DNA of 64,000 nucleotides. Source: Planctomycetota bacterium. Lineage in GTDB: Bacteria > Planctomycetota > UBA1135 > GCA-002748355. The notes under the pieces were generated by a model, which made no database searches, was not told the DNA's origin, and saw only the letters and a program-made list of their open reading frames with translations. The stretch is taken from the NCBI GenBank assembly GCA_020638795.1, contig JACKHW010000001.1, forward strand, positions 744,001-808,000, in the 5' to 3' direction. Shown piece after piece: positions 22,944-31,725 of the stretch (position 1 is its first letter; the number at the start of each line of letters is the position of its first letter). Both the position numbers and the translations under genes were made by a program.

Positions 22944-24788
22944 TCAGATCCAGAAGTTGAGCCGCAACCAATTGGTGATGCGACGCGTGAGGACGAACCA
23001 CGCAGGCCTCGAGCCCGCATCGACGTAGGCGACCCCTTCCATTCCGGGAGAGAGTCCGGACATTGCTTGCTTGGTCATGCCCTCGGTCTGGAACACGTTC
23101 TTGCCATCCAGAACCGTGCTGGCTGGAGCGACACGGAGATCTTTCAGTTCGTAATCTTCATCCGGTCTCGCCGTCGAGCTGAACGTGGCGGTGCCGGCTT
23201 CCCGCGCGTCGCGAACGAGGTCCTCGGGAACTCGCATCAAGATCCGCATGCGGTCGAGCTGTGCGACTCGGAAGAGCTCCTGGCCGAGGGAGACGCGTCC
23301 ACCCAACTGCTCTTCGAGATCCCCCTCGAGGACGACTCCGGCGTGCGGGGCACGTACGCGCGCGCGCTCGATATTGGCCTGAACCATCGCGACCTGGGCG
23401 AGGAGGCTGGCCTCCTCGGCTTCGTAGACTCTGACCAGTCCGCTCTCGCGTTCGGCGAGCGCGCGATCGGATTTCGCGCTGACAGCGGACAACGAGGCCC
23501 GAAGCTCCGCGAGACGCAAAACGTCTTCGTGATCGTCGAGCACGGCGAGGAGTTGGTCCTCGGTGACGACATCACCGGGCCGAACGAAGACTTCAGCCAA
23601 GAGTCCGTCCCGGGGTGCTGCAACGACACGCTGACTCGCCGGCGCGACCACGCTCGGCACGGTGAATCGGAAAGGGAGCGTTCCGAAGACGAGCCACGCG
23701 ACGGCGAGGGTCGATGTGCATGCGAGCACGGCGAACTTCCGCCGGCCCTTGCCGACCCAAGCGCGTCCAGTGGCAGCGATCGCATCACCGGCGTGCTGCA
23801 GGACGCTTCGACTCGCCGCCTGAGAGAGCGGGACGATCCGACCGAAGTCCGCCATCTCGGCGCGCACGTCATCCAGCATCGCGTGCGTGAGGGGTTCCTC
23901 TGGCGACTTCGTGACCGAGATCACGGCGACGACTTCGTCTCCCGCCATGAGCGGGAAGGACGCGACGGAGTCTCCCCCGAGTGAAGTGCTCCATTGGCGG
24001 TGCAGGTGGCAATCGTCCTCGATGCGTTCGTCGAATGCGGAGACTCGGCTTTGATGCAGGACGATATCGCTGCGATCGAGACACTCTTCCATCGCGCCGC
24101 GAATCTGGCGGATTCCGGGATTCGCGGCGCGGATTTCTTCGAGTCCGCTGACTGCGACGACCCGAACCTTGCGGCGTTTCACGAAGCCGATGGATGCCAG
24201 TGCGAATCCGTGGCGATTCTTGAGTTCCGCCACCATTCCGAAGGCCAGCCGGAGCGGGTGGCTCGAGATGTCGCATGCCTGGGCGATCCTCGAGGCAGCG
24301 TCGTTCTTCGCGTCTTGCGACCTCGGGTCGATCGTGAGCAGAAGGGCGAGGAATCCGACCAGACCTTCGAACCTCGCGAGAAAGGCTCGGGCGCGATCGC
24401 GATCGCAACCGCGTGCGAGGATCGCCAAGGCTCCGGCTTGTTCTCCGTCCTCGTCGAAGAGGAGCGCGGCGACGATCGCGGACTCTTCACCGTCGATCAG
24501 GAGCCGCTTGCACTTCGCGTTGCCCGTGGCCATCGCGTCGAGCATGACGTTCGTGACCATCTCGCGCAGACGATCGTCGAGCGGCAGTTCGGGCAGTGAC
24601 CATTCTTCGGACAGAATCTGCGCACCGATTCGAGCGTGCGCGACGGCGTACTGCGATCCGAACGCACCGGCGAGGAGCTCCAAGCAATCCTGGATGCCTT
24701 GCTGGCGCGTCGACGCGAGGAAGCACATCCGCAGCTCGCACTGCAGCGCGCTCACACTCATCAGATCCGCGGAAGCGACGTCGATCAT
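22944..24788 (-). CDS. GAF-like sensor domains fused to HlyD periplasmic adaptor
   Basis: 614 residues from ATG 24788; a GTG at 24800 in frame would add four residues. The cytoplasmic N-terminal ~330 residues hold two GAF-like units: one around AVAHARIGAQILSEEWSLPE to AGALAILARG, the second around GFALASIGFVKRRKVRVVAV to DEVVAVISVTKSPEEPLTHA. One membrane helix (FAVLACTSTLAVAWLVFGTL) leads to a HlyD/MFP part: SQRVVAAPRDGLLAEVFVRP, a coiled coil, RVRAPHAGVVLEGDL and MRILMRVPEDLV. It would gate or regulate an export channel from a cytosolic signal. It is sandwiched between the PilZ-like gene and the M50-HlyD gene. Confidence 0.8.
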   Translation of the reverse strand: MIDVASADLMSVSALQCELRMCFLASTRQQGIQDCLELLAGAFGSQYAVAHARIGAQILSEEWSLPELPLDDRLREMVTNVMLDAMATGNAKCKRLLIDGEESAIVAALLFDEDGEQAGALAILARGCDRDRARAFLARFEGLVGFLALLLTIDPRSQDAKNDAASRIAQACDISSHPLRLAFGMVAELKNRHGFALASIGFVKRRKVRVVAVSGLEEIRAANPGIRQIRGAMEECLDRSDIVLHQSRVSAFDERIEDDCHLHRQWSTSLGGDSVASFPLMAGDEVVAVISVTKSPEEPLTHAMLDDVRAEMADFGRIVPLSQAASRSVLQHAGDAIAATGRAWVGKGRRKFAVLACTSTLAVAWLVFGTLPFRFTVPSVVAPASQRVVAAPRDGLLAEVFVRPGDVVTEDQLLAVLDDHEDVLRLAELRASLSAVSAKSDRALAERESGLVRVYEAEEASLLAQVAMVQANIERARVRAPHAGVVLEGDLEEQLGGRVSLGQELFRVAQLDRMRILMRVPEDLVRDAREAGTATFSSTARPDEDYELKDLRVAPASTVLDGKNVFQTEGMTKQAMSGLSPGMEGVAYVDAGSRPAWFVLTRRITNWLRLNFWI

Positions 24789-24800
24789 GGACGAATCCAC

Positions 24801-25211
24801 TCAGGTCGGAGACGAGTCGCTACGCTCGTGTAGCGCAATCTCATGCAGGAAACGCAAGTGCACCTCGAAGGCCGTCTCATTGAGCATCGTGCAGCGATCG
24901 CAAATCGACAGGACCGGCGCGACGTCGAGCGCGTCACGATCGAAGCTGATGCGGTACAGGTCGCCGACGAGGAGTGGATCGCGGAGCAGGACCGACACAC
25001 CGCGACGTTGGATCTCGCCGGTCGTTCCATCCAGGGCTTCGCGCGAGCGTTCGGAGACGTTTGCAGGGCGGATGGTCGCGCTCGCCTTGATGCGCGATTT
25101 TCCGTCTTCACTCGCGTTACGAATCTCTTCCGGCCGATTGAGTTCGAGTTCTTCGACGAGTGTGATCGTCTGCTCCGGATCGGAGGCTCGGAGTCCTGCA
25201 CCCTCTGGCAT
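24801..25211 (-). CDS. PilZ-like domain protein
   Basis: 136 residues. An AGGAGG site at 25219-25224 precedes the ATG at 25211. The C-terminal ~80 residues have a PilZ-type beta-barrel pattern: GEIQRRGVSVLLRDPLLVGD, LYRISFDRD, and EVHLRFLHEI at the end. The canonical D/N-x-S-x-x-G signature reads as QRRGVS here and the RxxxR motif is not obvious, so c-di-GMP binding is doubtful. It lies 12 bases after the HlyD gene and abuts the GAF-HlyD gene, and may act as a cytosolic switch of the export assembly (inference). Confidence 0.6.
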   Translation of the reverse strand: MPEGAGLRASDPEQTITLVEELELNRPEEIRNASEDGKSRIKASATIRPANVSERSREALDGTTGEIQRRGVSVLLRDPLLVGDLYRISFDRDALDVAPVLSICDRCTMLNETAFEVHLRFLHEIALHERSDSSPT

Positions 25212-25223
25212 TGCACGTTCCTC

Positions 25224-26105
25224 CTACTTCGGTGGGACGGAGTTCGGCTCGGTTGACTTCTCGGCTTCGGCCTTCGTGCGCACGGCCATCTTCAGACCCG
25301 ACTTCCAGTCGAGTTTCGGGTTCGCGGTCGCCGCGCGAACCATGAAGCTGTGACTCGACGGATTGGCCTTCAGCGAGACGAAGACGATGCGCGCCGTGCG
25401 CACGTCCTCGGGCGTCGCGGCGGGGGACACGAGGACTTCAGTGTCTTTCGTGAAGAGATCGCCTTCGAGCAAGGTCACTTCGAACTCGATCCAGAGAGGA
25501 TCGAGCTGGACCACTTCGGCGACTGGCGCGAGCTCTTCGGTGGTTTCACCAGGATGTTTGAATAGTCGCGTCACGACACCGGTAATCGGGCTCTTCACCG
25601 TTCGCTGCGCGAGTCTCACCTCGGCCTGTCGCCACGCGTTGACGGCTTGCGCTTGATCGAGCCTCGCCTGCTCGAGCCTGATCTTCGCCATTTCGTGCTC
25701 GAGTTCCTGTGCACGCAGGTTGGATTCGCTCGTGATCTCCTTCTGCGCGAGTTCTCGTGCTCGTGTCGTCGCGATCCGCAGATACTCGAGTTCGGACTCG
25801 GCGCGTCGCAGTCGGAGGTCCGACTCTGCCAGCGCCCGAAGTCGCTCGACCTCGAGCTCCTGCATCGCGCTGCTTTGTCGACAGATCACGTCGCCGACCT
25901 TGCAAGCGTCGCCTTCGTTCACTGGGATCTCGAGGATCGCGCCGGCTTGCTCCGATGCGATCTGTGCGACCTGACTCGGCACGCTGATGCCGACGCGCCG
26001 CTTGGATGCAGCGAGGCTCGCCGTGTCGAGGCCGGTCGACAGCCAGAAAGCTACCGCGAGCGAACAGAGCGAGAGCAGAATCCAATACTTCGTGAGCTTC
26101 CTCAT
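25224..26105 (-). CDS. HlyD/MFP-family periplasmic adaptor
   Basis: 293 residues. An N-terminal membrane helix (YWILLSLCSLAVAFWLSTGL) is followed by a lipoyl-like half (GAILEIPVNEGDACKVGDVI), a long coiled coil at about 80-165 (ELEVERLRALAESDLRLRRA onward), the second lipoyl half (RTVKSPITGVVTRLFKHPGE) and a beta-barrel (PLWIEFEVTLLEGDLF). This is the classic membrane-fusion-protein order used in type I secretion and RND efflux. It is first in the four-gene export cassette and begins 161 bases after the giant-protein gene. No ABC or RND pump gene is in the window, so the energy source must lie elsewhere. Confidence 0.9.
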   Translation of the reverse strand: MRKLTKYWILLSLCSLAVAFWLSTGLDTASLAASKRRVGISVPSQVAQIASEQAGAILEIPVNEGDACKVGDVICRQSSAMQELEVERLRALAESDLRLRRAESELEYLRIATTRARELAQKEITSESNLRAQELEHEMAKIRLEQARLDQAQAVNAWRQAEVRLAQRTVKSPITGVVTRLFKHPGETTEELAPVAEVVQLDPLWIEFEVTLLEGDLFTKDTEVLVSPAATPEDVRTARIVFVSLKANPSSHSFMVRAATANPKLDWKSGLKMAVRTKAEAEKSTEPNSVPPK

Positions 26106-26182
26106 GACGCCACGACTCCGACGACTCTGGTACTTCGACGATTCAGAGCCCTCGACTTGACGTTGGATCGAACTGGATCGGT

Positions 26183-26205
26183 GACTGTCGTGGATTGCGA
26201 CAGTC
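26183..26205 (-). promoter_or_regulatory. Inverted repeat upstream of the export cassette
   Basis: GACTGTCG at 26183-26190 and CGACAGTC at 26198-26205 form an 8-bp perfect inverted repeat with a 7-base spacer. It lies in the gap between the giant-protein gene and the HlyD gene, 78 bases before the HlyD start. It could be an operator or a leader hairpin; nothing in the sequence decides which. Confidence 0.4.
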
Positions 26206-26237
26206 GTCGGTCGGGAGCGCGTTCGACGTGAGAACGC

Positions 26238-26265
26238 GGATCAGCGCGAACCGTCGCGCTGATCC
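26238..26265 (-). terminator. Strong hairpin directly after the giant-protein stop codon
   Basis: GGATCAGCGCGA (26238-26249) pairs perfectly with TCGCGCTGATCC (26254-26265) around a 4-base loop. It begins one base after the TGA at 26267-26269 on the minus strand. No U-run follows, so it may be an mRNA-stabilising or processing hairpin, or a terminator without a U-tract. It separates the giant gene from the export cassette. Confidence 0.7.
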
Positions 26266-26266
26266 C

Positions 26267-29200
26267 TCAGTCGCGTGGGCCGCGCAACGCGAAGAAGCCG
26301 AGGATCGCCGCCCAGAGGCTTCCGATTGGACCTGGCGCCTCCGATACGCTTTCCTCCTGCTGCACTTCGGTCGGAGCCTCGTCGAGTTCGCGAACTCGAA
26401 AGTCTTCCCGTGCCGTCGTTTCGACGGCGGGGACCGTCACGACGACGCGCTCCCGAATCGTCTCCGTCCCGTTGGTCGCAACAACCTCGAAGACGAGATC
26501 TTCGCCGACCAAGAGCTTGGGAGCCGTGAGTGTCGGTGCCGCGCCCCCGTTCTCGGAGAGCGACACTGGCGTACCGGCGACTTGGTGCCACTCGACCTGC
26601 ATACCGGACCCCTCGGCGATTTCGATCGTCGTGGTCAACTGCACGGTCTTGCCGGCGTGTACGATCTGCGGGAGATCTTCCTCTCCGGGTTGCGTCGTCG
26701 CCACTTCGATCGGCGGCTTCTCGATCGCTGGCTCGGTCGCAGTCGGGTCGATCGTGGTCGTCGACTGGTGCGGGTTCTCGCGCTCGTCCGCTTCCGTCCC
26801 GTCACCATCGATCACCGTCGTTTTCGCCACCGACTTGCTCGGCAGCGACGGCTCGACGTCGTCGAGATCCGGCTCGCGGGCTGCCTTCTTCGCGAAGCTT
26901 GCGTCCTCGGCTAGCCGTTGCGTCGAGTCTTGGCTCGCTTCGGCCTTATCGATCTGGCTTGTTGAACGCTCCGGCTGCGCGAGGTCCGCGATCGAGATCG
27001 TGACGATCGCGGAGCTGGAATTGGGACCGTCGGAGACGGTGACTCGGAACGCGATTTCCTCGCCAGCGGCGTTCGCCGGCACGTGGAAGCTCGGACTTGC
27101 CGAGCTGCTGTTCGTCAGCAGGACCTGCGGTCCGTAGAGCTGGTCCCACTGATACGTCAAGGAATCGCCGTCGAGGTCGGAGGCCATGGCTTGGAGGAGT
27201 ACGTCCTCGCCGACCGAAGCGAATGGAATCGCGCTCGCGACGATCGTTGGAGCGTGGTTCTCGGTGTCGACGTGGATCGTGACGGTGTCGATGGTCGTGT
27301 TCGTGCCATCGCTGACGCTGACCTGGAACTGCAGGTCGGAGTTCACGAGTCCTTCGGGCGCGGTGAAGCTCGGAGTCGCCGTCGTTCCGCCTGTCAGAGT
27401 GACGGGAGTTCCAGAGACTTGCGTCCACGTGTACGTGAGCCCTTGCCCTTCGGGATCGCTCGAGCTCGATGCGTCGAGGGCGACATTGTCGCCTTCGTTG
27501 ACGGTCTGGTCGGGACCCGCGTTCGCACTCGGCGCGTCGTTGTCGGCGTTGACGGTGATCGTGACGGTGTCGACAGTCGTGTTCGTGCCGTCGCTGACGC
27601 TGACCTGGAACTGCAGGTCGGAGTTCACAAGTCCTTCGGGTGCCGTGAAGCTGGGCGATACCGTGTTGCCATTGGTCAGAGTGACGGGCGTGCCGGAGAC
27701 TTGCGTCCAGGTGTAGGTGAGCCCTTCGCCTTCGGGATCGCTCGACCCGGAGGCGTCGAGAGCCACACTATCGCCTTCGTTCACGGTCTGGTCGGGACCC
27801 GCGTTCGCACTCGGTGCATCGTTGTCGGCGTTGACGGTGGTCGTGACGGTGTCGACGGTCGTGTTCGTGCCATCACTGACGCTGACCTGGAACTGCAAGT
27901 CCGAGTTCACGAGACCTTCGGGCGCCGTGAAGCTCGGAGTGGCTGTCGTTCCGCCTGTCAGAGTGACGGGAGTGCCGGAGACCTGGGTCCACGTGTACGT
28001 GAGCCCCTGGCCTTCCGGGTCACTCGATGCCGAAGCGTCCAAAGACACTGCATCCCCTTCGTTGACCGTCTGGTTCGGACCAGCGTTTGCACTCGGCGCG
28101 TCGTTGTTGGCGTTGACAGTGATTGTGACGGTGTCGACGGTCGTGTTCGTGCCATCACTGACGCTGACCTGGAACTGCAGGTCGGAGTTCACGAGACCTT
28201 CGGGTGCAGTGAAGCTCGGGGTTGCCGTCGTTCCGCCTGTCAGAGTCACGGGAGTGCCGGAGACTTGCGTCCACGTGTACGTGAGCCCTTGCGCTTCGGG
28301 ATCGCTCGAGCTCGATGCGTCGAGGGCGACGCTGTCGCCTTCGTTCACGGTCTGATCCGGGCCGGCGTTCGCACTCGGTGCATCGTTGTCGGCGTTGACG
28401 GTGATCGTGACGGTGTCGACGGTCGTGTTCGTTCCGTCGCTGACGCTGACCTGGAATTGCAGATCCGAGTTCACGAGTCCTTCGGGTGCAGTGAAGCTCG
28501 GGGTTGCCGTCGTTCCGCCTGTCAGAGTCACGGGAGTGCCGGAGACCTGGGTCCACGTGTACGTGAGCCCCTGGCCTTCCGGGTCACTCGATGCCGAAGC
28601 GTCCAACGACACTGCATCCCCTTCGTTGACCGTCTGGTTCGGACCAGCGTTTGCACTCGGCGCGTCGTTGATGGCGTTGACGGTGATCGTGACGGTGTCG
28701 ACAGTCGTGTTCGTGCCGTCGCTGACGCTGACCTGGAACTGCAGGTCGGAGTTCACGAGGCCTTCGGGCGCGGTGAAGCTTGGCGTTGCTGTCGTTCCAC
28801 CGGTCAGAGTCACGGGAGTTCCCGAGACTTGCGTCCAGGTGTAGGTCAGTCCTTGGCCTTCGGGATCGCTCGACCCGGAGGCGTCGAGGGCGACACTGTC
28901 GCCTTCGTTCACGGTCTGGTCGGGGCCCGCGTTCGCACTCGGCGCGTCGTTGTCGGCGTTGACAGTGATTGTGACGGTGTCGACGGTCGTGTTCGTTCCG
29001 TCGCTGATGCTGACCTGGAACTGCAGGTCGGAGTTCACGAGACCTTCGGGCGCCGTGAAGCTGGGCGTTGCGGTGTTGCCGTTCGTCAGACTGACGGACG
29101 TGCCGCTGATCTGCGTCCACGAGTAGGTCAGACCTTGCCCTTCGGGATCACTCGACCCGGAAGCATTGAGGGCGACGCTGTCGCCTTCGTTGACCGTTTG

Positions 29201-29602
29201 ATCCGGACCTGCGTTCGCGCTCGGCGCGTCGTTGTCCGCGTTGACGGTGACCGTGACGGTGTCGACGGTTGTGTTCGTGCCGTCACTGACGCTGATCTGG
29301 AACTGCAGATCCGAGTTCACGAGTCCTTCGGGTGCCGTGAAGCTCGGAGTAGCGGTGTTGCCATTGGTCAGAGTGACGGGCGTGCCGGAGACTTGCGTCC
29401 ACGTGTAGGTGAGCCCTTCACCTTCGGGATCGCTCGACCCGGAGGCGTCGAGGGCGACACTGTCGCCTTCGTTGACCGTTTGGTTCGGACCAGCGTTTGC
29501 ACTCGGCGCGTCGTTGTTGGCGTTGACAGTGATGGTGACGGTGTCGACGGTCGTGTTCGTGCCATCACTGACGCTGACCTGGAACTGCAGGTCGGAGTTC
29601 AC
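26267..29602 (-). CDS. Giant LEPR-XLL surface protein, C-terminal part (PKD-like repeats and tail)
   Basis: 1111 residues in one open frame, without a true start. The frame continues upstream to about 29757, where a 20-base deletion shifts it. It contains about eight complete 94-residue PKD-like repeats (NDAPSANAGPDQTVNEGDSV, GLTYTWTQVSGTPVTLTGG, SFTAPEGLVNSDLQFQVSVS), one divergent PKD unit (ENHAPTIVASAIPFASVGED), an acidic Ser/Thr-rich linker, and a last Ig-like module (VEWHQVAGTPVSL). The end is a hydrophobic stretch, GPIGSLWAAILGFFALRGPRD, a short helix with a basic tail that looks like a C-terminal membrane or sorting anchor. It belongs to the gene starting at 40257. Confidence 0.8.
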   Translation of the reverse strand: MNSDLQFQVSVSDGTNTTVDTVTITVNANNDAPSANAGPNQTVNEGDSVALDASGSSDPEGEGLTYTWTQVSGTPVTLTNGNTATPSFTAPEGLVNSDLQFQISVSDGTNTTVDTVTVTVNADNDAPSANAGPDQTVNEGDSVALNASGSSDPEGQGLTYSWTQISGTSVSLTNGNTATPSFTAPEGLVNSDLQFQVSISDGTNTTVDTVTITVNADNDAPSANAGPDQTVNEGDSVALDASGSSDPEGQGLTYTWTQVSGTPVTLTGGTTATPSFTAPEGLVNSDLQFQVSVSDGTNTTVDTVTITVNAINDAPSANAGPNQTVNEGDAVSLDASASSDPEGQGLTYTWTQVSGTPVTLTGGTTATPSFTAPEGLVNSDLQFQVSVSDGTNTTVDTVTITVNADNDAPSANAGPDQTVNEGDSVALDASSSSDPEAQGLTYTWTQVSGTPVTLTGGTTATPSFTAPEGLVNSDLQFQVSVSDGTNTTVDTVTITVNANNDAPSANAGPNQTVNEGDAVSLDASASSDPEGQGLTYTWTQVSGTPVTLTGGTTATPSFTAPEGLVNSDLQFQVSVSDGTNTTVDTVTTTVNADNDAPSANAGPDQTVNEGDSVALDASGSSDPEGEGLTYTWTQVSGTPVTLTNGNTVSPSFTAPEGLVNSDLQFQVSVSDGTNTTVDTVTITVNADNDAPSANAGPDQTVNEGDNVALDASSSSDPEGQGLTYTWTQVSGTPVTLTGGTTATPSFTAPEGLVNSDLQFQVSVSDGTNTTIDTVTIHVDTENHAPTIVASAIPFASVGEDVLLQAMASDLDGDSLTYQWDQLYGPQVLLTNSSSASPSFHVPANAAGEEIAFRVTVSDGPNSSSAIVTISIADLAQPERSTSQIDKAEASQDSTQRLAEDASFAKKAAREPDLDDVEPSLPSKSVAKTTVIDGDGTEADERENPHQSTTTIDPTATEPAIEKPPIEVATTQPGEEDLPQIVHAGKTVQLTTTIEIAEGSGMQVEWHQVAGTPVSLSENGGAAPTLTAPKLLVGEDLVFEVVATNGTETIRERVVVTVPAVETTAREDFRVRELDEAPTEVQQEESVSEAPGPIGSLWAAILGFFALRGPRD

Positions 29603-29765
29603 GAGTCCTTCGGGCGCGGTGAAGCTCGGTGTCGCCGTCGTTCCGCCTGTCAGAGTGATAGGCGTGCCGGAGACTTGGGTCCACGTGTAGGTCAGACCTT
29701 GCCCTTCGGGATCGCTCGATGCCGATGCATCGAGGGCGACACTGTCGCCTTCGTTGACGGTCTGG

Positions 29766-30485
29766 TCACTCGTCGTTGTCGGCGTTGACGGTGATCGTGA
29801 CGGTGTCGACGGTCGTGTTCGTGCCGTCGCTGACGCTGACCTGGAACTGCAGGTCGGAGTTCACGAGTCCTTCGGGCGCGGTGAAGCTCGGAGTCGCCGT
29901 CGTTCCGCCTGTCAGAGTGACGGGAGTTCCAGAGACTTGCGTCCACGTGTACGTGAGCCCTTGCCCTTCGGGATCGCTCGAGCTCGATGCGTCGAGGGCG
30001 ACGTTGTCGCCTTCGTTGACGGTCTGGTCGGGACCCGCGTTCGCACTCGGCGCGTCGTTGTCGGCGTTGACGGTGATCGTGACGGTGTCGACGGTCGTGT
30101 TCGTGCCATCACTGACGCTGACCTGGAACTGCAGATCCGAGTTCACGAGTCCTTCGGGCGCCGTGAAGCTGGGCGTTGCGGTGTTGCCGTTCGTCAGACT
30201 GACGGACGTACCACTGATCTGGGTCCAGTTGTACGTGAGCCCTTGCCCTTCGGGATCACTCGAGCCGGTAGCATCGAGAGCCACACTATTGCCTTCGTTG
30301 ACCGTTTGATCCGGACCCGCATTCGCGCTCGGCGCGTCGTTGTCCGCGTTGACGGTGATCGTGACGGTGTCGACAGTCGTGTTCGTGCCGTCGCTGACGC
30401 TGACCTGGAACTGCAAGTCCGAGTTCACAAGTCCTTCGGGAGCGGTGAAGCTTGGCGTTGCTGTCGTTCCACCGGTCAGAGTCAC
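29766..30485 (-). CDS. Giant LEPR-XLL surface protein, internal fragment (PKD repeats)
   Basis: This 239-residue open segment consists only of the 94-residue PKD-like repeat (two full units plus parts). It is in a different frame from the segments on either side. On its 3' side (29757-29766) the repeat lacks 20 bases: the anchor word ACCTGG is spaced 262 instead of 282. On its 5' side (around 30510) 28 bases are missing. Neither end is a real gene boundary. It should be read as part of the giant gene with the frame restored. Confidence 0.6.
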   Translation of the reverse strand: MTLTGGTTATPSFTAPEGLVNSDLQFQVSVSDGTNTTVDTVTITVNADNDAPSANAGPDQTVNEGNSVALDATGSSDPEGQGLTYNWTQISGTSVSLTNGNTATPSFTAPEGLVNSDLQFQVSVSDGTNTTVDTVTITVNADNDAPSANAGPDQTVNEGDNVALDASSSSDPEGQGLTYTWTQVSGTPVTLTGGTTATPSFTAPEGLVNSDLQFQVSVSDGTNTTVDTVTITVNADNDE

Positions 30486-31246
30486 GGGAGTTCCCGAGAC
30501 TTGCGTCCATCCGGCCTTCGCCGTGCGTCGAGGGCGACGCTATCGCCTTCGTTGACGGTTTGATCAGGCCCGGCGTTCGCGACCGGCGGATCATTGTCCG
30601 TCAGGATCGTGATCGTGACGGTGTCGACAGTCGTGTTCGTGCCGTCGCTGACGCTGACCTGGAACTGCAAGTCCGAGTTCACGAGCCCTTCGGGCGCGGT
30701 GAAGCTGGGCGTCGCCGTGTTGCCATTGGTCAGAGTGACGGGCGTGCCGGAGACTTGCGTCCACGTGTACGAGAGCCCTTGCCCTTCGGGATCGCTCGAG
30801 CTCAATGCGTCGAGGGCGACGTTGTCGCCTTCGTTGACGGTCTGGTCGGGACCCGCGTTCGCACTCGGTGCGTCGTTGTCGGCGTTGACGGTGATCGTGA
30901 CGGTGTCGATGGTCGTGTTCGTGCCATCGCTGACGCTGACCTGGAACTGCAGGTCGGAGTTCACGAGTCCTTCGGGTGCCGTGAAGCTGGGCGTTGCCGT
31001 GTTGCCGTTCGTCAGACTGACGGACGTACCACTGATCTGCGTCCAGGTGTAAGTGAGCCCTTCGCCTTCGGGATCGCTCGACCCGGAGGCGTCGAGAGCC
31101 ACACTATCGCCTTCGTTCACGGTCTGGTCGGGACCCGCGTTCGCACTCGGTGCATCGTTGTCGGCGTTGACGGTGATCGTGACGGTGTCGATCGTGGTGT
31201 TCGTGCCGTCGCTGACGCTGACCTGGAACTGCAGGTCGGAGTTCAC
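30482..31246 (-). CDS. Giant LEPR-XLL surface protein, internal fragment (PKD repeats)
   Basis: 254 residues, again only 94-residue PKD-like repeats, including one variant unit with DNDPPVANAGPDQTVNEGDS. The fragment is bounded by the 28-base deletion near 30510 and by scrambled sequence from about 31270. No ribosome site or plausible start is present. It is best joined with its neighbours into one product. Confidence 0.6.
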   Translation of the reverse strand: MNSDLQFQVSVSDGTNTTIDTVTITVNADNDAPSANAGPDQTVNEGDSVALDASGSSDPEGEGLTYTWTQISGTSVSLTNGNTATPSFTAPEGLVNSDLQFQVSVSDGTNTTIDTVTITVNADNDAPSANAGPDQTVNEGDNVALDALSSSDPEGQGLSYTWTQVSGTPVTLTNGNTATPSFTAPEGLVNSDLQFQVSVSDGTNTTVDTVTITILTDNDPPVANAGPDQTVNEGDSVALDARRRPDGRKSRELP

Positions 31247-31725
31247 GAGTCCTTCCGGCGCGGTGAAGTTCGGCGTCGCGGTGTTGCTATTGGCATCGAA
31301 GTGTTGCTGCCCTCAGATCACCGCTAGACGGAAGTGCCATCGAGAGCTTGCACTATTGCCTTCTTTGCTGACCGTTTGATCTGCGTTCGCACCTCTCGGC
31401 GCGTCGTTGTCGGCGTCGATCTGTCCGACGGTCGTGGTGCCATCGCTGATGCTGTTCGCCTGTTCGTCATTCCGGTCGGAGTTCCAGAGACGCGTCCACG
31501 TCGCGTGACCCTCGACGGATCTCGATGTCGGAGGGCGACGTTGACGGTGACCGTCTGACGGGACCCGCGTTCGCACTGTCGGTGCATCGTTGTCGGCGTT
31601 GACTCGTCGACGGTCACTGACGCTGACCTGAACTGCAGGTCCGAGTTCACGAGACCTTCGGGCGCCGTGAAGCTTCGGACGTGCTGCGTCCACGGTGACG
31701 CTCGTGTCGAACGTGTCGTTGAGCG

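Noticed and set aside
27083..29788. A 901-codon plus-strand open frame opposite the PKD array, and similar long plus-strand frames at 32677-34995 and 35053-37665
   Set aside because: They are antisense shadows of GC-rich repeat coding on the minus strand. They repeat with the same period, are Arg/Val/Asp-rich and have no recognisable domain or ribosome site.
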